DNA from: Pelobates cultripes
Taxonomy: Eukaryota > Chordata > Amphibia > Anura > Pelobatidae
NCBI GenBank assembly: GCA_933207985.1
Contig: OW240915.1
Coordinates: forward strand, 273,574,016-273,638,015
Direction of reading: 5' to 3'
DNA length: 64,000 bases
Both the position numbers and the translations under genes were made by a program. Positions 1 through 11,389 of this stretch are shown in pieces. Every line of letters begins with the position of its first letter. Within the stretch, counting starts at the first letter, position 1. The notes under the pieces are model-generated. The model made no database searches. It was not told the DNA's origin and saw only the letters and a program-made list of their open reading frames with translations.

Positions 1-1600
1 CCAGAAATATCTCAAAAGACTATAAATTTACAAAGTAAAAATATACAAAACTTATATGAGAGAACGGAAATATTTATTGAATTGCGAAAGTGTTTTGGAT
101 GACAGCAGGTTTCTGTTTTTACTACATGGAGTTTTCACTGCGTTTATTTTTTTTTACTATTTGAAGTCACAAATTAAAAGTTGTGGAGTGGGGACCACCT
201 GTTGGCTAAAGTGTGCTGCGTTTGCGCATGAATGGAAAGAAAAATCTATTTTCATAATTTTTTTTTCTTGTAGATATTATTAAAACAAGTTGTTGGCCTG
301 TCAACCTTGCTCGTCTTTGAGGCATGTGGCGACTATTGGCTTTTTCTATGTGCTCATCTGATATTCCTGATGGCATCTGTGTATGTTCTCAACATAGATG
401 TGGGCATCCAGTTCTCTTGATTTGGGTGAGGTATGCATATATTGAGCAGGACGGTTGAGAGGGATAATGATCCTTGGTTTTGTCTATTTGTTACAGCACA
501 ACCAATAATGGTTGTCTATTAGCAGTATTTCATGAAGCCCACGTTTTGTTCTGAATCCTGTTTGGACCATGTTAACTACGCAATAGTCCTTAGCCTGCTT
601 TTGAAGTTGGTAATGATATTTTAATTTATTTTGTGCTCAATGGTGCTGATTGGCCTTACCTTGCTAGAATATATGGGTTGACATGATGGGTAATTGACTT
701 GGGAAAGGTCGGACTTCCAGGAATTTAGTCATATTTTACGAGTTCTTTAATAACTTTTAAAATGACCTTTCTGAATTTTCAATAATTGAAAGAGGCAAAT
801 AACACAGTATGATACTAGACTTTGCAAAGAGATTGACCATGTTTATTTAGTCATTGTTTGTGACATAAGGTGTGGTTTGCAGTGACACTAATATATTTCT
901 GTGTTTTTTGGGAAAGAGAATGTGTTTTTGCATCAATTGGCCACCAAATCGGTGCCTCCTTCAATTAGTTCTGAATTTATTTTATGGCCAAAATCTTGAA
1001 TGTGCATTCATTTGTGGGCAGTAAATACTACAAGTTGGATTCCCCAAAAAAGTGCATAATTCCCTTTTAGAGATTGAATACATTTTTAAGAGGAACTTTT
1101 AATATTCTGAAAATTAACACCATTGAATAAATAATTGAAAATCACTCATTATTTATCTGTGCCTTATGCAATATTTTCTTTAAAATTTTCTATTCACATT
1201 TTTAGAAAATTACATCATATTCTAGTTTAGTCAAGTTACAGCCAGAGCAAAAAACTGCAAATGCTGAGGATAATATTTTTATTTATTTTCTCTGTTTGCA
1301 TTCTCTACGCTGACTGCCAGGCACAAAGGACAGAGTTTATAACAATGATTGACAGGGAGCCAAAATGGAGGCACCCAGTTACAGGATAAAGAGGTGCAAT
1401 TTTCACACCCCATAAATACTGGTTTGGTAAATATAAGGGATAAGTAAACATAATATTGAATATTCTGGGAAGTGGCCGTTGCTCTTTATAATTCCAAAGT
1501 ATATTGGTATATTGTAACATGTAATCCTGTAAAATGCTGGCAGTTTGCATAGGCTTGTAGGTGTTTAAATACTACACTGTGCCAATTTGGCTATTTAGCT
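1..1600. other. AT-rich intronic stretch, nothing identified
   Basis: Upstream intron of stau2. The ORFs here are short and low-complexity. I see no exon, RNA gene or clear repeat termini. Confidence 0.6.
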
Positions 1601-1614
1601 TTTTCTTTTAGTTA

Positions 1615-1765
1615 ATCATTACAATTATTTATATAGTGCCAACATATTGCACAGTTTCAAGAAGAAACAAAACAAACATTTAATTCTAATAAAACATGTA
1701 TGACATAAGGGAACAGCAGGTAAAGAGGGCCCCCCGCTCAAACAAACTCACAATCATGGGGAAAA
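1615..1765 (-). mobile_element. 3' end fragment of an L2/CR1-type LINE (minus orientation)
   Basis: Sequence around ATTTATATAGTGCCAACATATTGC, followed by GGGCCCCCCGCTCAAACAAACTCACAATC, is the reverse complement of a common frog LINE tail whose + sense runs GCTGCGGAATATGTTGGCGC. Class assignment is from memory of frog repeats. The same tail appears in + sense near 43.75 kb. Confidence 0.5.
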
Positions 1766-1998
1766 AAACCTAATAAAAGTAAATCTCATTCAAATTAATA
1801 AGTCATTTACTGATACAAGTATTATGTTCTTGTATGACATATATCTTTAGACAAAATGTGTCTATTTTCTCCCTTTCCCTTGCATTTGTATTATGGTCAT
1901 TTTACTAGTAATGTTTAATTCCATTATACAGTAAACTATTCGTATTCTATTTTGTGATACCTAGTAGTCTCCTGCACTCTTATGCGTCTGACATATTT

Positions 1999-2350
1999 AG
2001 AGGGACATTATAGCGTTAGGAATACAAATGTGTAGTGTTCCAATCACTGTTTATGGGACAGCCCCTGCCCGAAGGTTTAAAAAGGTAGCTTGCTTACTTT
2101 TTATTGCAGGACACGCTGGTGTCTCTGCGGCTGGACCCACATCCTTGGCTGAGATCCTCATCCATTTTGATGATCTCAGCCAATCCAATACTTTCCCTGA
2201 GGCTAGTGTGCATGTGCTGAAAAAATGCCATGTGACCATCTGATTGAAAACCCTGAGTTTCACTCTATTTCTGCAGAAGCACCTTGAGTGACATGGCACC
2301 CAGACTGCTTTACTGAGATGAAGTGGTCTAGTTGCCTTTAACAGGGATTT
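1999..2350. mobile_element. T2-like MITE with nested palindrome
   Basis: The left end reads GAGGGACATTATAGCG. The right end resembles the GTGGTCTGGGTGCCTATAG end of better preserved copies (here GTGGTCTAGTTGCCTTTAAC). Inside is a perfect 12-bp inverted repeat, TTGGCTGAGATC (2145-2156) with GATCTCAGCCAA (2172-2183). Ends have decayed, so limits are approximate. Confidence 0.55.
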
Positions 2351-2510
2351 TTTTTTTTTTTTAAAGAATATCATGCATTGGTGTGCATAAAGTTCCCAGC
2401 ATCAGCCACATATGTTTTATGAATATCTGACCTTGCCATGTCTATTGCTGTTGTTATTCTGTAACATAGAATCAGACTTTGACATTTTCCTCTATACTAT
2501 GCAATGTACA

Positions 2511-3034
2511 TTAGCGATCCTATAGTGCCAGAAAACAATCCCGTTTTCCTGGCACTATAGGGTTAATAGGTCCCCCCGTCCCGTGGTGCTGAAGGGGTTA
2601 ATAACCCTTCAGCCACTTATCTGAATCCAGCGCTGATGTCCCTCGATGCTGGGTCAGGCTCCGCCCACCCTCCTGCCTCGCCGTCAGCCAGTGGGGGAGA
2701 CCTAAGGCGCATTTGCGGCAATGCCCGCCCACGCATTAGACCTCCCCACAGGAGAGCATTATTAAATGCTTTCCTATGAGGAAAATCTGACGCTGGAGGT
2801 ACGTGAGGACGTCCAGCGGCAGATAACGGACCAAAAGTCTGTTAGGATTCCGGAAGCACCCCCAGTGGCTGTCTGGTAGACAGCCACTGTGGGAAGACTT
2901 AGAGCTGCAATATAAACATTGCAGTTCTCTGGAACTGCAATGTTTAACATTGCAGCACTAAGTGCAAAAGGGTCACAGCACCCAGACCACCTCAATGAGC
3001 GGAAGTGGTCTGGGTGCCTATAATGTCCCTTTAT
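2511..3034. mobile_element. T2-like MITE made of a chain of hairpins
   Basis: It starts near a CTATAGTGCCAG...CTGGCACTATAG hairpin (2520-2560) and ends TGCCTATAATGTCCCTTTA. Between are near-perfect hairpins at 2863-2889 (CAGTGGCTGTC arms), 2914-2945 (14-bp arms AAACATTGCAGTTC) and 2978-3017 (GCACCCAGACCAC arms). It shares the last module with the copy at 34.4-34.7 kb. Confidence 0.65.
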
Positions 3035-4331
3035 CTGTTATCTTATTGCTTGTCTTATAATGTTGTAATGTATCCAGGAAAAAGAAATGCAACTGAGGGG
3101 AGCAGCCAAGGGAAAAATATGGCTGTTTAATGTGAAAGGAATGAGCAGAATAAGGAAGTCCATCTGGCCATGGAGGGTTTCTTTGGGGGGGGAAAGAGAA
3201 AAAGTTATTTAAAAAAAGACAGCGTTTTTCTCATCAAGGAAGTCCTATACTGCAAAAAAAAAAAAAAAAAGACATTCTTAGCACTTTTATAATGTGTGTT
3301 GTATTAACGAAAGAGCTTTAAGGTTTGGTTGGCATGAATTAATGTGACCCTCAGACTGCACATTACTTGGCAATGGCACTGACACTGTTCCAGCGACCCT
3401 TTCACCTTTTGGGGTCTTTGCATATCTTGATGACATTGCTGGTTGGTGTTTGGCTTAAGGGTGCAAGGCAAGGTAGGTTTTACTTCCCTGAATATGTACC
3501 CCATGGTGCCGCCATCTTGATCCAGGGCATTGTCTTTGCCTCCCGGGTGCTTCATTTGCCAGGAGCTCGTGTCAGTGCTGTACATTTGCACATGCAACAC
3601 TGATGTCTATGGAGGATTCCGCGATACAGCAGAAACGTCATAGACAAGCTCCAGCCGTTTTACCCTACGCTGTCACTAATGACAGCGCATGGCTTCACAG
3701 AACTCGACAGCAGTAGGTCCACCACTGTTTAAACTTTGTCAAGCGTAGGAAAAATACAAAAGACACATTAGTCCCTTTTGACTGTGTTGGTATTTTAGAT
3801 AAATTCCAATGCGCAGTCATTATGAGCCTTTCATAAAGATTTTATATTTCTGAAGTGCTCTTTATTATCCCAACTAATACAGCACTCTGCAAAGACATAC
3901 TTTTCACCCACACCGGCCCATAATTTTTGGCTATAGAATAATTAGTGGCACAGTCAAAAACCTTATGTGAAAGATCTTTTAGGATTGGTTCTTGGATATT
4001 TAGTTACTCATATTGATAAGTCATAATAAAGTTTATGCAGATTTGTAACAATTTATGAACAGAAATGGCTTATCCATTTTCTATAACCATTTCATATGTC
4101 ATGCATTTGCCAATTTGGCAGATAGTGATAACGATAGCGATTTAAGTTTATCATTTAATAGTAAATAACTTTAAAAGGTTTAGATTGTTTTCAGTCAAAC
4201 AAATGGTTCTAGGGAACACACAAAAAAAATAAAAAAATTATGTTAACATATTTTCCTTTACCTTGGTCACGTTTTTTTAAGGGGGCATGTTCCAGGATTT
4301 GTAATATTTTGTGATATTATTATTTCATTTT
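3035..4331. other. Intronic stretch with an undefined repeat around 3300-3750
   Basis: The 3300-3750 part is GC-richer than its surroundings (the run GTGCCGCCATCTTGATCC and a CTGTCAC/GTGACAG-like pair) and may be another decayed MITE, but I cannot place its ends. The two overlapping antiparallel ORFs there are not convincing genes. The rest is AT-rich with poly(A) runs. Confidence 0.4.
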
Positions 4332-6321
4332 TTTTTGTCAATCTGTTTTTTATTTGATGCATAGTTAATACGATACAGAAAAGAGCATTAGTGTGAAGTG
4401 TACAGACTTTTTTTTTTTTTTTTGCAAAATTTGTTTATAGCTTGCAATAACATAAGTTAAGTATGTCACGACAGCTATGCTAAGCTAATATAATGGCATA
4501 TAGAACATCAGCACGTTTTAGTGTTTTGACAACAGAAATAGTGGAGTAAGATAAAATAAAATGCATGTGAAGAAGTCCTAAGTGGCAGCAAATAAGCATG
4601 GAGTGCACGCTAATTGTAAGTGAGTATATTTGATTAGCTATACATGAGATTCATGACACTGTGCTCCCGCCATCGAAATGCCCAAATAAATTGTTGTTGA
4701 TAGGACTTTCCTTGAAATCACACGCTTAAGGTTAGGCCTGCTAAACTGGCTGGAAATACACTAAGGTGAGACCCCTGGCACCGAACCTAAACTTCAAGAC
4801 TAAATATCACAAGTTAGTAGGAAAGGCACAACATAAATGGAATGCGAGCTTTCCTATGAGTAGGAGCTAACTGTACGGCAGTGGGCCCAGGATTACCTTC
4901 ATTTAGAGAAGTGCTACATATATATAAATTGATGGGGAACACAAACCAGTATTTAAATTGGAATTAAGTATAAATAGGTTCGGAGTGCTAAGCATTGGGC
5001 ATACTGCTCACAATGGAGGCATAGTCCGTAGGGGCCCCAATCAGTTTCTCAGTTAATACCCCTGTAGTCAAGCCATGGACCGGCTGTTAGGGCCCTTCTC
5101 TATGGGGACAGTAGTGTGAAAAAGCATCCAGACCTGGTGCTCTTCATGCAGTCAGCTATTGCGACCGGTAACTCTAGTGTGGGTGAAGTTGTGCGCTTTA
5201 GGGATGCCAAACTGGGTTTAAACGACTTAATTAAAAAGAAAAAAATAGAATGCATTAGAAACAGTATGTGTTACCAATAGTCTCCGCTCAGGTGGTGACC
5301 GCTGCATAGGGCTCTGGTGTTTAGCTTTGTGGGATAAACAGGGTGAATCTTGCCGGATCCCAAGTGCGGTTTGGGGAGGTTGTGGCATGTGACCCATCCT
5401 GGGTGAGTAAGTCCTGGGGTAGGCCGAGAGCCAGCATTAGAGCTGCTGTGTCCTGGATGTCTTGGATCCAGTGTGAGTGAGTCCCATGTTGGACGATGAG
5501 CGTTCCGGGGAGCCGCCAATGATAGCAGATGTCATTGAAGCAGGGAGGTGAGTGGTCGGAGTGACGTACGCCATGCTAGAGTACCACTTGACAGGTCGGC
5601 GAAGAATGTCAGTGCCATGTTTTTAAATCGGAGAGGTGTTTTACTCCGTAGGGCCATGAGGACCGCTGCTTTACCTTTCCCATTGCGGAAGGTGACTATA
5701 ATGTCTCTTGTGGCCGCAGCTGGCACCTTTGCCGGTTTGGGGACCCTAAAGAGGTCTTCACGGTTAATTGCTTTGGCCTGCCTGAGTGGCAGTATGGCCG
5801 TTAACAGGCGTCTCATTACGTGTTTCAGTTCAGCCTCTGGCAGTTCCTCTGGGACCCCTTTTACCTTTAGATCTCCGCCTGGAGTCCTCTTGAGCCGCGA
5901 AGCGGCATTCATGCAACTGGTGTTGCTGTTGCAGGTTGTGTACAGCCTTTTGGAGCGTGGCAATGTTAATTCGCCCTGTCAATCATTGTATGTCTCTTCG
6001 GAGCACTGTGACATCCGTTAGGATGTTCTTTTGGAGGTCTGCTAGTAATGTTTTTAAGACCGGCGAGGAGTCTGCACCTGCCTTTGTCTTGCCATTGGCT
6101 CTGGAGCTGGAGCAGGTAAGAATTCTTCCTGTGCGTTGCCAGAGAATTCATCGGAGAAGTCTGAGCAGCCGCCACGGTGAGCCGCCATATTGGGCCTGCT
6201 AGCGCCGCGTGCTTGCCTTCACATGTCGCCGATCTTCAGCCCCGAGGTGTTAATTTCACCATGTGAAGCTCGGAGCTACAGGCTAATGCGACCGCTCACT
6301 TCGGAGGTCAGGCTCCGCCCC
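4332..6321 (-). mobile_element. LINE-derived, ORF1-only retroposon (copy A)
   Basis: Read on the minus strand it begins GGGGCGGAGCC (6321), carries a broken L1/Tx1-type ORF1, and ends with CAAATAAAAAACAGATTGAC followed by poly(A) at about 4332-4340. That tail is shared with the element at 45198-47284. About 1.2 kb separates ORF1 from the tail, and no reverse transcriptase motif is seen in it, so ORF2 appears missing rather than merely mutated. A possible 17-bp target duplication is too diverged to be sure. Confidence 0.65.
5532..6188 (-). pseudogene. Broken L1/Tx1-type ORF1 protein gene
   Basis: From a possible ATG at 6188 the frame is interrupted by frameshifts and stops. The C-terminal part, 5532-5963, is open. 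It contains VKGVPEELPEAELKH, a spacer with PKPAKVPAAATRDIIVTF, and FKNMALTFFADLS before ending RPLTSLLQ. The GVPEE...RDIIV...LFADLS order is typical of the RNA-recognition and C-terminal domains of L1-family ORF1, the RNA chaperone that coats LINE RNA. The N-terminal coiled-coil region (about 6000-6190) lies in another frame. It is not expressed host sequence, only a mobile-element relic. Confidence 0.7.
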
Positions 6322-6324
6322 GTG

Positions 6325-7394
6325 AAAAATTAATTTTAATGTAGAAATGTACACATATTTTTCTTGCATTTGGGCACCTCCATCTTGGCTTACTGTCAAT
6401 TCTTGTTAAAGCTTTTTAACCTGGCAGCGTCAGCGTAGAGAAAGTATACAGAGAAGAGAATACATTTCTACTTCTGCTCTTCGCTTGCAGTGTTTGGACT
6501 GGCTTTGCCTTGTCTGAACTGGATTATATGGTTGTATGAAAACAGCGCATTTCATGGAAAACGGTTACACAAGTAATTGGATATTTGGAATTTTTGATTC
6601 AATGGTGTAAATTCCAGAGAAGTAACAGTTCCCCATTAAACATCAGTGAATGTAACCATAAACATATGTATTTCCTACAATATATACATATTGCGATCAG
6701 GTTGTATTCGTGTGAGAGCGTGTTTGTTGGTTCTCATTGTAAGCTGTACTGTCTGAACTTTGTTTCACTACAAACAGTGGCTCTTGGTGGAGATTGTCTG
6801 CAAGTATTTTTACCTCCTGCTATCTAGCACAGCAGGTAGTGGCAAAGGGAAGGAAATGTCTGAAATGTGCACAGCTTTGTTTCCACTAGAGGGAGGCAAA
6901 TGGTTATCCTATAAAAATGTGAATCAGTGGACATAAAATAAATCTTAAGCAGGTGCTGTGAACGTGAAGTTGGGACAAGATGAAATGGTATCCATATGTC
7001 CGATGCATAGTCGTCTTCATGTTGATGAATATGCAATAACTTCTCTTGCATAATTCCACAGGCATTGACTCTGTGTTCTGGGGTTCTACATATAATTATT
7101 ACGAGCCGCCTGTCTGAGTAGCTCATGAATACAACATTACATTTCTTGCCATTTATTATTAGACTTGTGCATAAATGCGTTTCGGCTGGTACGAGCGAAT
7201 CAAATGCCTTTTATTCTGCGACTAAACGAAATGTTCCGTCCAGTATTTATCTGTGTTTTATTGTTTAAATATCAGTCCTGAATGGTAAATCCTAGAAGGG
7301 ATTGATTTTAAAGGTGTTACCACCACCTCTTTATATATTGTCTTGGGAAATCTTAAGTAATTTTTTTTTTATCTTAAAAACTAAGACAGTGCAG
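6325..7394. other. Intronic stretch before the first visible stau2 exon
   Basis: Mostly unassigned. About 7155-7245 (TGTGCATAAATGCGTTTCGG...) resembles a common frog interspersed repeat, but the class is unknown to me. The ORFs at 6585-7126 show no domain. Confidence 0.4.
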
Positions 7395-7625
7395 GACTGA
7401 ATTATTTAATAAATCCTTTAAAAACCAGTGAGGCTAACGTCTGGCCCGCCACGCTTTCTTAAAGATCTCCGCAAATCTAATGCTTTTCCTATGGGAAAGT
7501 ATTGGATTGGCTGAGATCTTCAATTCTGATCGGGAGCAGGGCCAGCGCTGGCGAAGTTGCAAAGCACTGGAAACCTAAATAGTATATAGGGTCACGAATA
7601 CACATTTGAATTCTTGTTCCATTAA
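7395..7625. mobile_element. Decayed T2-like MITE just upstream of a stau2 exon
   Basis: Shares internal modules with other MITEs here: AATGCTTTTCCTATGGGAAAGTATT palindrome and ATTGGCTGAGATCTTCAATT. The right end has a small GAATACACATTTGAATTC fold similar to the 48.7 kb hairpin. It ends about 110 bases before the exon acceptor at 7734. Terminal TTAA not preserved. Confidence 0.4.
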
Positions 7626-7734
7626 TTATTGGTGCATGGAGCGGGCAAATATTTCTACAGCACGTTTGATCATTTATTCTTGTGTCTTGAAAAGTAATGG
7701 AGCTAACTTGTTTTTAAATATTTATTTTTGAAAG

Positions 7735-7866
7735 GTAAAAGTTGCCAATGAAACAGCAACTGGAACTGGCCCGAACAAAAAGACCGCCAAGAGAAATGCA
7801 GCCGAAGCCATGTTGCTGCAGCTTGGTTACAAAGCCTCCTCTCCTGTTGCTGAGAAACCTGTAAAG
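7735..7866 (+). CDS. stau2: Staufen2 exon: C-terminal half of the fourth dsRNA-binding domain
   Basis: This internal exon has 44 codons, phase 0 at both ends, with acceptor AG at 7733-7734 and donor GTGAGA at 7867. The translation opens VKVANETATGTGPNKKTAKR and continues through an alanine-rich helix ending MLLQLGYKAS. The GPNKKTAKRNAA segment is the lysine-rich start of dsRBD helix 2, which contacts the RNA phosphates. The wording matches vertebrate Staufen2 rather than Staufen1, which reads NMLEILGF at the same place. Staufen2 binds structured mRNA in the cytoplasm and in neuronal granules and acts in localisation, translation and decay. The preceding exon, with the first strand of this domain, is not in the window. 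The last ten codons (SSPVAEKPVK) differ from what I recall of mammals, as expected of linker sequence. The exon starts GTAAAA straight after the acceptor, so the junction also looks like a donor. Its length is a multiple of three, so skipping would keep frame. Confidence 0.95.
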
Positions 7867-8929
7867 GTGAGAATAGTACAGTATCACTGCTTTAACAGAG
7901 ATCGGCTCAGTGGCTCGCTTTTACAACATTGATGTCAAAGTGACTCTATCTGCTGCAGCAGAAAAAAAGGGAGAATACATTGTCAAAAACAAAGTATTAA
8001 AATTGAATTCTCTGAATGTGCTACAAATCCCTGAGTTCTGTAGTTTTTCCTGCCCAGGTAGTGTGACTCAACTAGTCATGAACTTCACTTAAATCTTTTT
8101 TGCAGTACTGAGCTTACCCCACAAAAATCCCATGCACAATTGTGTGGTATGGGCAGGTAGAGGTAGAGGCATTTTCAGCTGTTAGTTTTCTATGGTAGAG
8201 AAGAGACAATTAAACTAAGACTCCCATAAACCATTGCTGTTAAGTCTGATGACTGCAGCCCAGCATGGAATGATCATCATGTCGGGCTTATGAAGCAAAA
8301 CTAACATTATTATTCTTTATTTTTAAAGTAAGATTATTAAAAAGAACCCTCCCAGCATATGGAACCCTAACCCTCTTTACATGTAGCACCTAACATGTGG
8401 CGTGGGTACCTGACGTGACTGTTATTTTAGATTCATATTTACATGTTTGCCAAACTAGTGCTTTTAAATTAAAACCTTATGATGTCATTTTTGAGATCAA
8501 GATCTGTTCATATCATTGCTTGGGGCAGTTGGGTTGCTTATTTCTATATTATAATATATTATTTTATTAAATCGTATGCTAATATATTTTTATTTAAAAA
8601 TGTCTCCTGTTCTCCAGCTTCAAAGTATGTTATATGTATATCTAATATTGGTATAATACTGTATTAAAATGTTAGTTGGGTGTAGAATGTTGCTTTGTAT
8701 AGACATGCATAACAACTCATATATGTGGTCTTTTCCACCGCCTGTTTAAGGAGGCAGCAGTGGACAGGTAAACACAGGTGGATAAAGGAACTGTCCTAAC
8801 ACCATAATCACTACTGGCCACTAGGTAATGTCAAACTGTTTTCAAACGGTTTGACACTTACCTGGATCGTGCAGGTGTCTGCAGTCTGGCCCCTTTTCAC
8901 ATATAGCTAAGGGCCCTAAAAGTTTTGGG

Positions 8930-9240
8930 GCCCTAAATGAAAACAAGGGGTGGGGTGGACCTATTGTCCTCCCCCCTGGCCCCCACCCATGAGGGTCGGG
9001 TGGGGGACCTATTGTTCCCCCCGGCCCCCACCCATGAGTGCCCTAAATGGGTGCCCTAAATGATAATGGGGGGACACACCTATTGTCCTCCCGACCCCCA
9101 CCCATGAGCGGCGGTTGGGGGCCCTAAATTAAAATGGGGGGGGGGACCTATTGTGCTTCCACACCCATGAGCGGGGTCCTAAATGACTATGGGGGAGGAC
9201 ACCTATTGTCCTCCACCTCACCCGGCGCCCACCCATGGGC
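8930..9240. repeat. Minisatellite with strong G/C strand alternation, about five units
   Basis: Units of roughly 50-70 bases each contain a G run, ACCTATTGT, a C-rich run and CACCCATGAG. The CTATTG word recurs at 8961, 9009, 9080, 9148 and 9203. The alternating G-run/C-run layout could form quadruplex or hairpin structures. The ORFs across it are translations of the repeat. Confidence 0.75.
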
Positions 9241-9659
9241 GACGTGTGTGGGCTAAATATAAACCTCACCACCCCCAGGTGACTAGGGGTCCCCAAGCTA
9301 TTCGAATTAAATTCCGATCCAAACAAAGTCCCGAAATGCGTCCTAACACGGACTGTTAGGACGAAATTTAGTAGTCTCGCCGGCGTTCTGTCTAAAATGA
9401 CAGGACGTTCGGGAATACTGACTGGAAGCATCGCAAGATCACGGAGGAAAGGTAAGAATTGTGGGAAAATGTCTGACCACAGGAAACGGAGCACACTTTG
9501 CTTCTCCGCTGGTCATAGATGGTCAGGCGTAGGAAATCTCCATAAGACAAAATAGTCCCTACTTTGTCTTATGTTTTAAAGAAAACTAGAGCAGACCGGA
9601 AGAAATGAAGAACAGATCATGACAAAGGGAGAGAAGAGGAATCGATTGGGGAAAGGCAA

Positions 9660-9690
9660 GTTCGGCATGACAGTGCCGCTTTAACCCTCA
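9660..9690. mobile_element. Terminus of a T2-like MITE
   Basis: GGCATGACAGTGCCGCTTTAA is a plausible right end with TTAA. The matching left end was not located, so only this end is called. Confidence 0.35.
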
Positions 9691-9699
9691 CAGCCACAT

Positions 9700-10850
9700 A
9701 GTCAGTGTCATAATCTAGCAATGCATATTGTTATGTCTAGTATAGTGACCTGTTTTTTTACTTCTGCCACTGCAGGATACTAACTGACCATCAGCAATAG
9801 TTAGATCTACCTACCCAGAGATATTCACCTCTTGTTAATATCCACAGTACTATTCTACAGCATTTCCTATTCTTACTGTTTAATCTAATAGGATTGTGTT
9901 CCTGAATATTTTTCTTGTTTCTTTAAAAAAAAAAAAACACTGCAGTCATCGCTTGATATTTCAAATTGTTGCGGAATTCATGTATTGCCTTATGTCATGT
10001 CATGAAATGCTTATACAAGCTTATCTGTTTTACAATGCACTGCAAAAAAAAGTAAGAAACTAGATAGGGCATCTTTTCACATATTTGCTGAAATAGGGGT
10101 GCACGCCTGGTATACATGTTTATGCATGTGTTCGGTTTCAGTAGTTGGGTACAGTACGAATAAAGCTTAGACTGATTCTGTACATAGGAATACATTAGGA
10201 ACTCACTGCCCCCATAGTTTATCAGCAGAGTATAATTTGTCAATCTGATTAACATATCCATATTTAATTACCTGACTTAATCACATATGTAAATCATATT
10301 ACATCCCACATGTTGGCTTACAGCCTGTTTTCAGGAATACAGTTGATTGGCACTATGGGCTTCTGAATAGAGGCTTGTTCATTTAACAGCAGATTGCTAC
10401 AGATTGACAACCAGATTGGAAACTAAAGACCGAAATAGCTATGTAAAGATTATGATTTCTGCTATTTTGGATTAACATTTCCTGTTCGGCAGGCCATTCG
10501 TAATCTATATCTGCTTATATCTGGCAGAGAATAATGAGAGTTATGCTCCAGCAGTATCTGGGGAGCTGCAGTTTAAAACACCTTACCTTAACCTTGATTG
10601 TAAATCAAGGTTAATGTCTGTTTTCAACAAAGTACGTATTCTGTCATTAGGTTTCGTTCTCAGCATCCAGATTATTAAATGGGTCAGTGAAAGATTTCCA
10701 ATGGGGATGAGTAATGGGAAGGAATTTCACAACCTGGATAATTCTTTATTTCCTTTTATCAGTTAATGCTTTGCTCTTTGACATCTGTTCCTTCCTTCAA
10801 TGCATGCCTGTCACTAAAAGACTACTAAATTAATATCATTATTACAGTTA
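9700..10850. other. Unassigned intronic stretch
   Basis: AT-rich with a poly(A) run at about 9925 and no recognisable gene or repeat ends. Confidence 0.5.
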
Positions 10851-10854
10851 TACA

Positions 10855-10945
10855 TACTTCCCAAGTATCCCTGTCTAGGAGGGACAGTCCTTGTTTTGGC
10901 CTCGTAACCCTCTTTTTAAACCTAATGTCCCTGTTTTCTAGGAGC
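10855..10945. repeat. Interspersed frog repeat with GGGACAGTCC core
   Basis: ACTTCCCAAGTATCCCTGTCTAGGAGGGACAGTCC and following text recurs in diverged form at about 13806-13890 and 54670-54860. Class not known to me. Confidence 0.5.
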
Positions 10946-11130
10946 TCCATATTGTCTGAGTGTATTACAAAGCTCAATGTCTACAATTAATCAGAACAGC
11001 CCCACCCCTAGTCATAACCCCACTAATACCCCTAAAATTAAAGTGTTTGAAATGTTGGGAGATAATATATATACTAGCGTCCACAAACAAACAAGAGCAG
11101 TGCATTATAAACCTCTACTTTTTCCCCCCT

Positions 11131-11136
11131 CAGCAG
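11131..11136 (+). promoter_or_regulatory. stau2: Tandem NAGNAG splice acceptor (CAGCAG)
   Basis: Two CAG acceptors sit back to back after the pyrimidine run at about 11115-11130. The first gives an exon beginning with an extra Gln codon, the second begins at Thr. Both keep frame. NAGNAG acceptors of this kind are commonly used alternatively in vertebrates. Use here is inferred from sequence only. Confidence 0.7.
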
Positions 11137-11194
11137 ACAGGGGAAAGCCAGGCCTGGGAAGATCAGAATTCTGGACCTGGGGATCAGACAAACA
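11137..11194 (+). CDS. stau2: Staufen2 short linker exon (TGESQAW...DQTN)
   Basis: This 58-base exon follows a pyrimidine tract at about 11115-11133 and ends at donor GTAAGT (11195). It reads TGESQAWEDQNSGPGDQTN plus one base. This lines up with the mammalian Staufen2 linker, which begins TGENKGW and ends in an Asn just before TPKGILHL. It joins the previous exon in phase 0, and its last A combines with CT of the next exon to make Thr. The linker lies between dsRBD4 and the Staufen-swapping motif and is glycine/acid rich, without a folded domain. The acceptor is CAGCAG (11131-11136), so splicing three bases earlier would add one Gln. Exon identity rests on splice signals, phase and position as well as weak similarity, because the segment diverges quickly. 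Confidence 0.9.
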
Positions 11195-11389
11195 GTAAGT
11201 GTTTTTATCAATGTACAGAGAAAGAAGGCATGGTTGTCATGTAGATTTCAAGGAACTGTTTAAAGTTCTTCTGGATATGAAAAGGAGAAGCTTATATACT
11301 GAGGTTAAAAAAAAAGATTTGTGTGAAAGAAAACGCATTTATTATATTCTAAATATTTCCTATTCTCTTTCTGGCATTTATTTCTAACA

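Larger units (their letters stand above)
7867..11133 (+). other. stau2: stau2 intron between the dsRBD4 and linker exons
   Basis: About 3.3 kb. It contains a G/C-skewed minisatellite (8930-9240), a T2-like terminus at about 9660-9685 (…CAGTGCCGCTTTAA) and a fragment of a GGGACAGTCC repeat (10855-10945). The stretches 7870-8850 and 9700-10850 hold nothing I can identify; short ORFs there are AT-rich noise. Confidence 0.85.

Noticed and set aside
5548..6202. Plus-strand ORFs of 157 and 88 codons
   Set aside because: They are the antisense shadow of the minus-strand LINE ORF1.
8930..9240. CRISPR-like array
   Set aside because: Units vary in length and sequence and have no unique spacers; this is a eukaryotic minisatellite.
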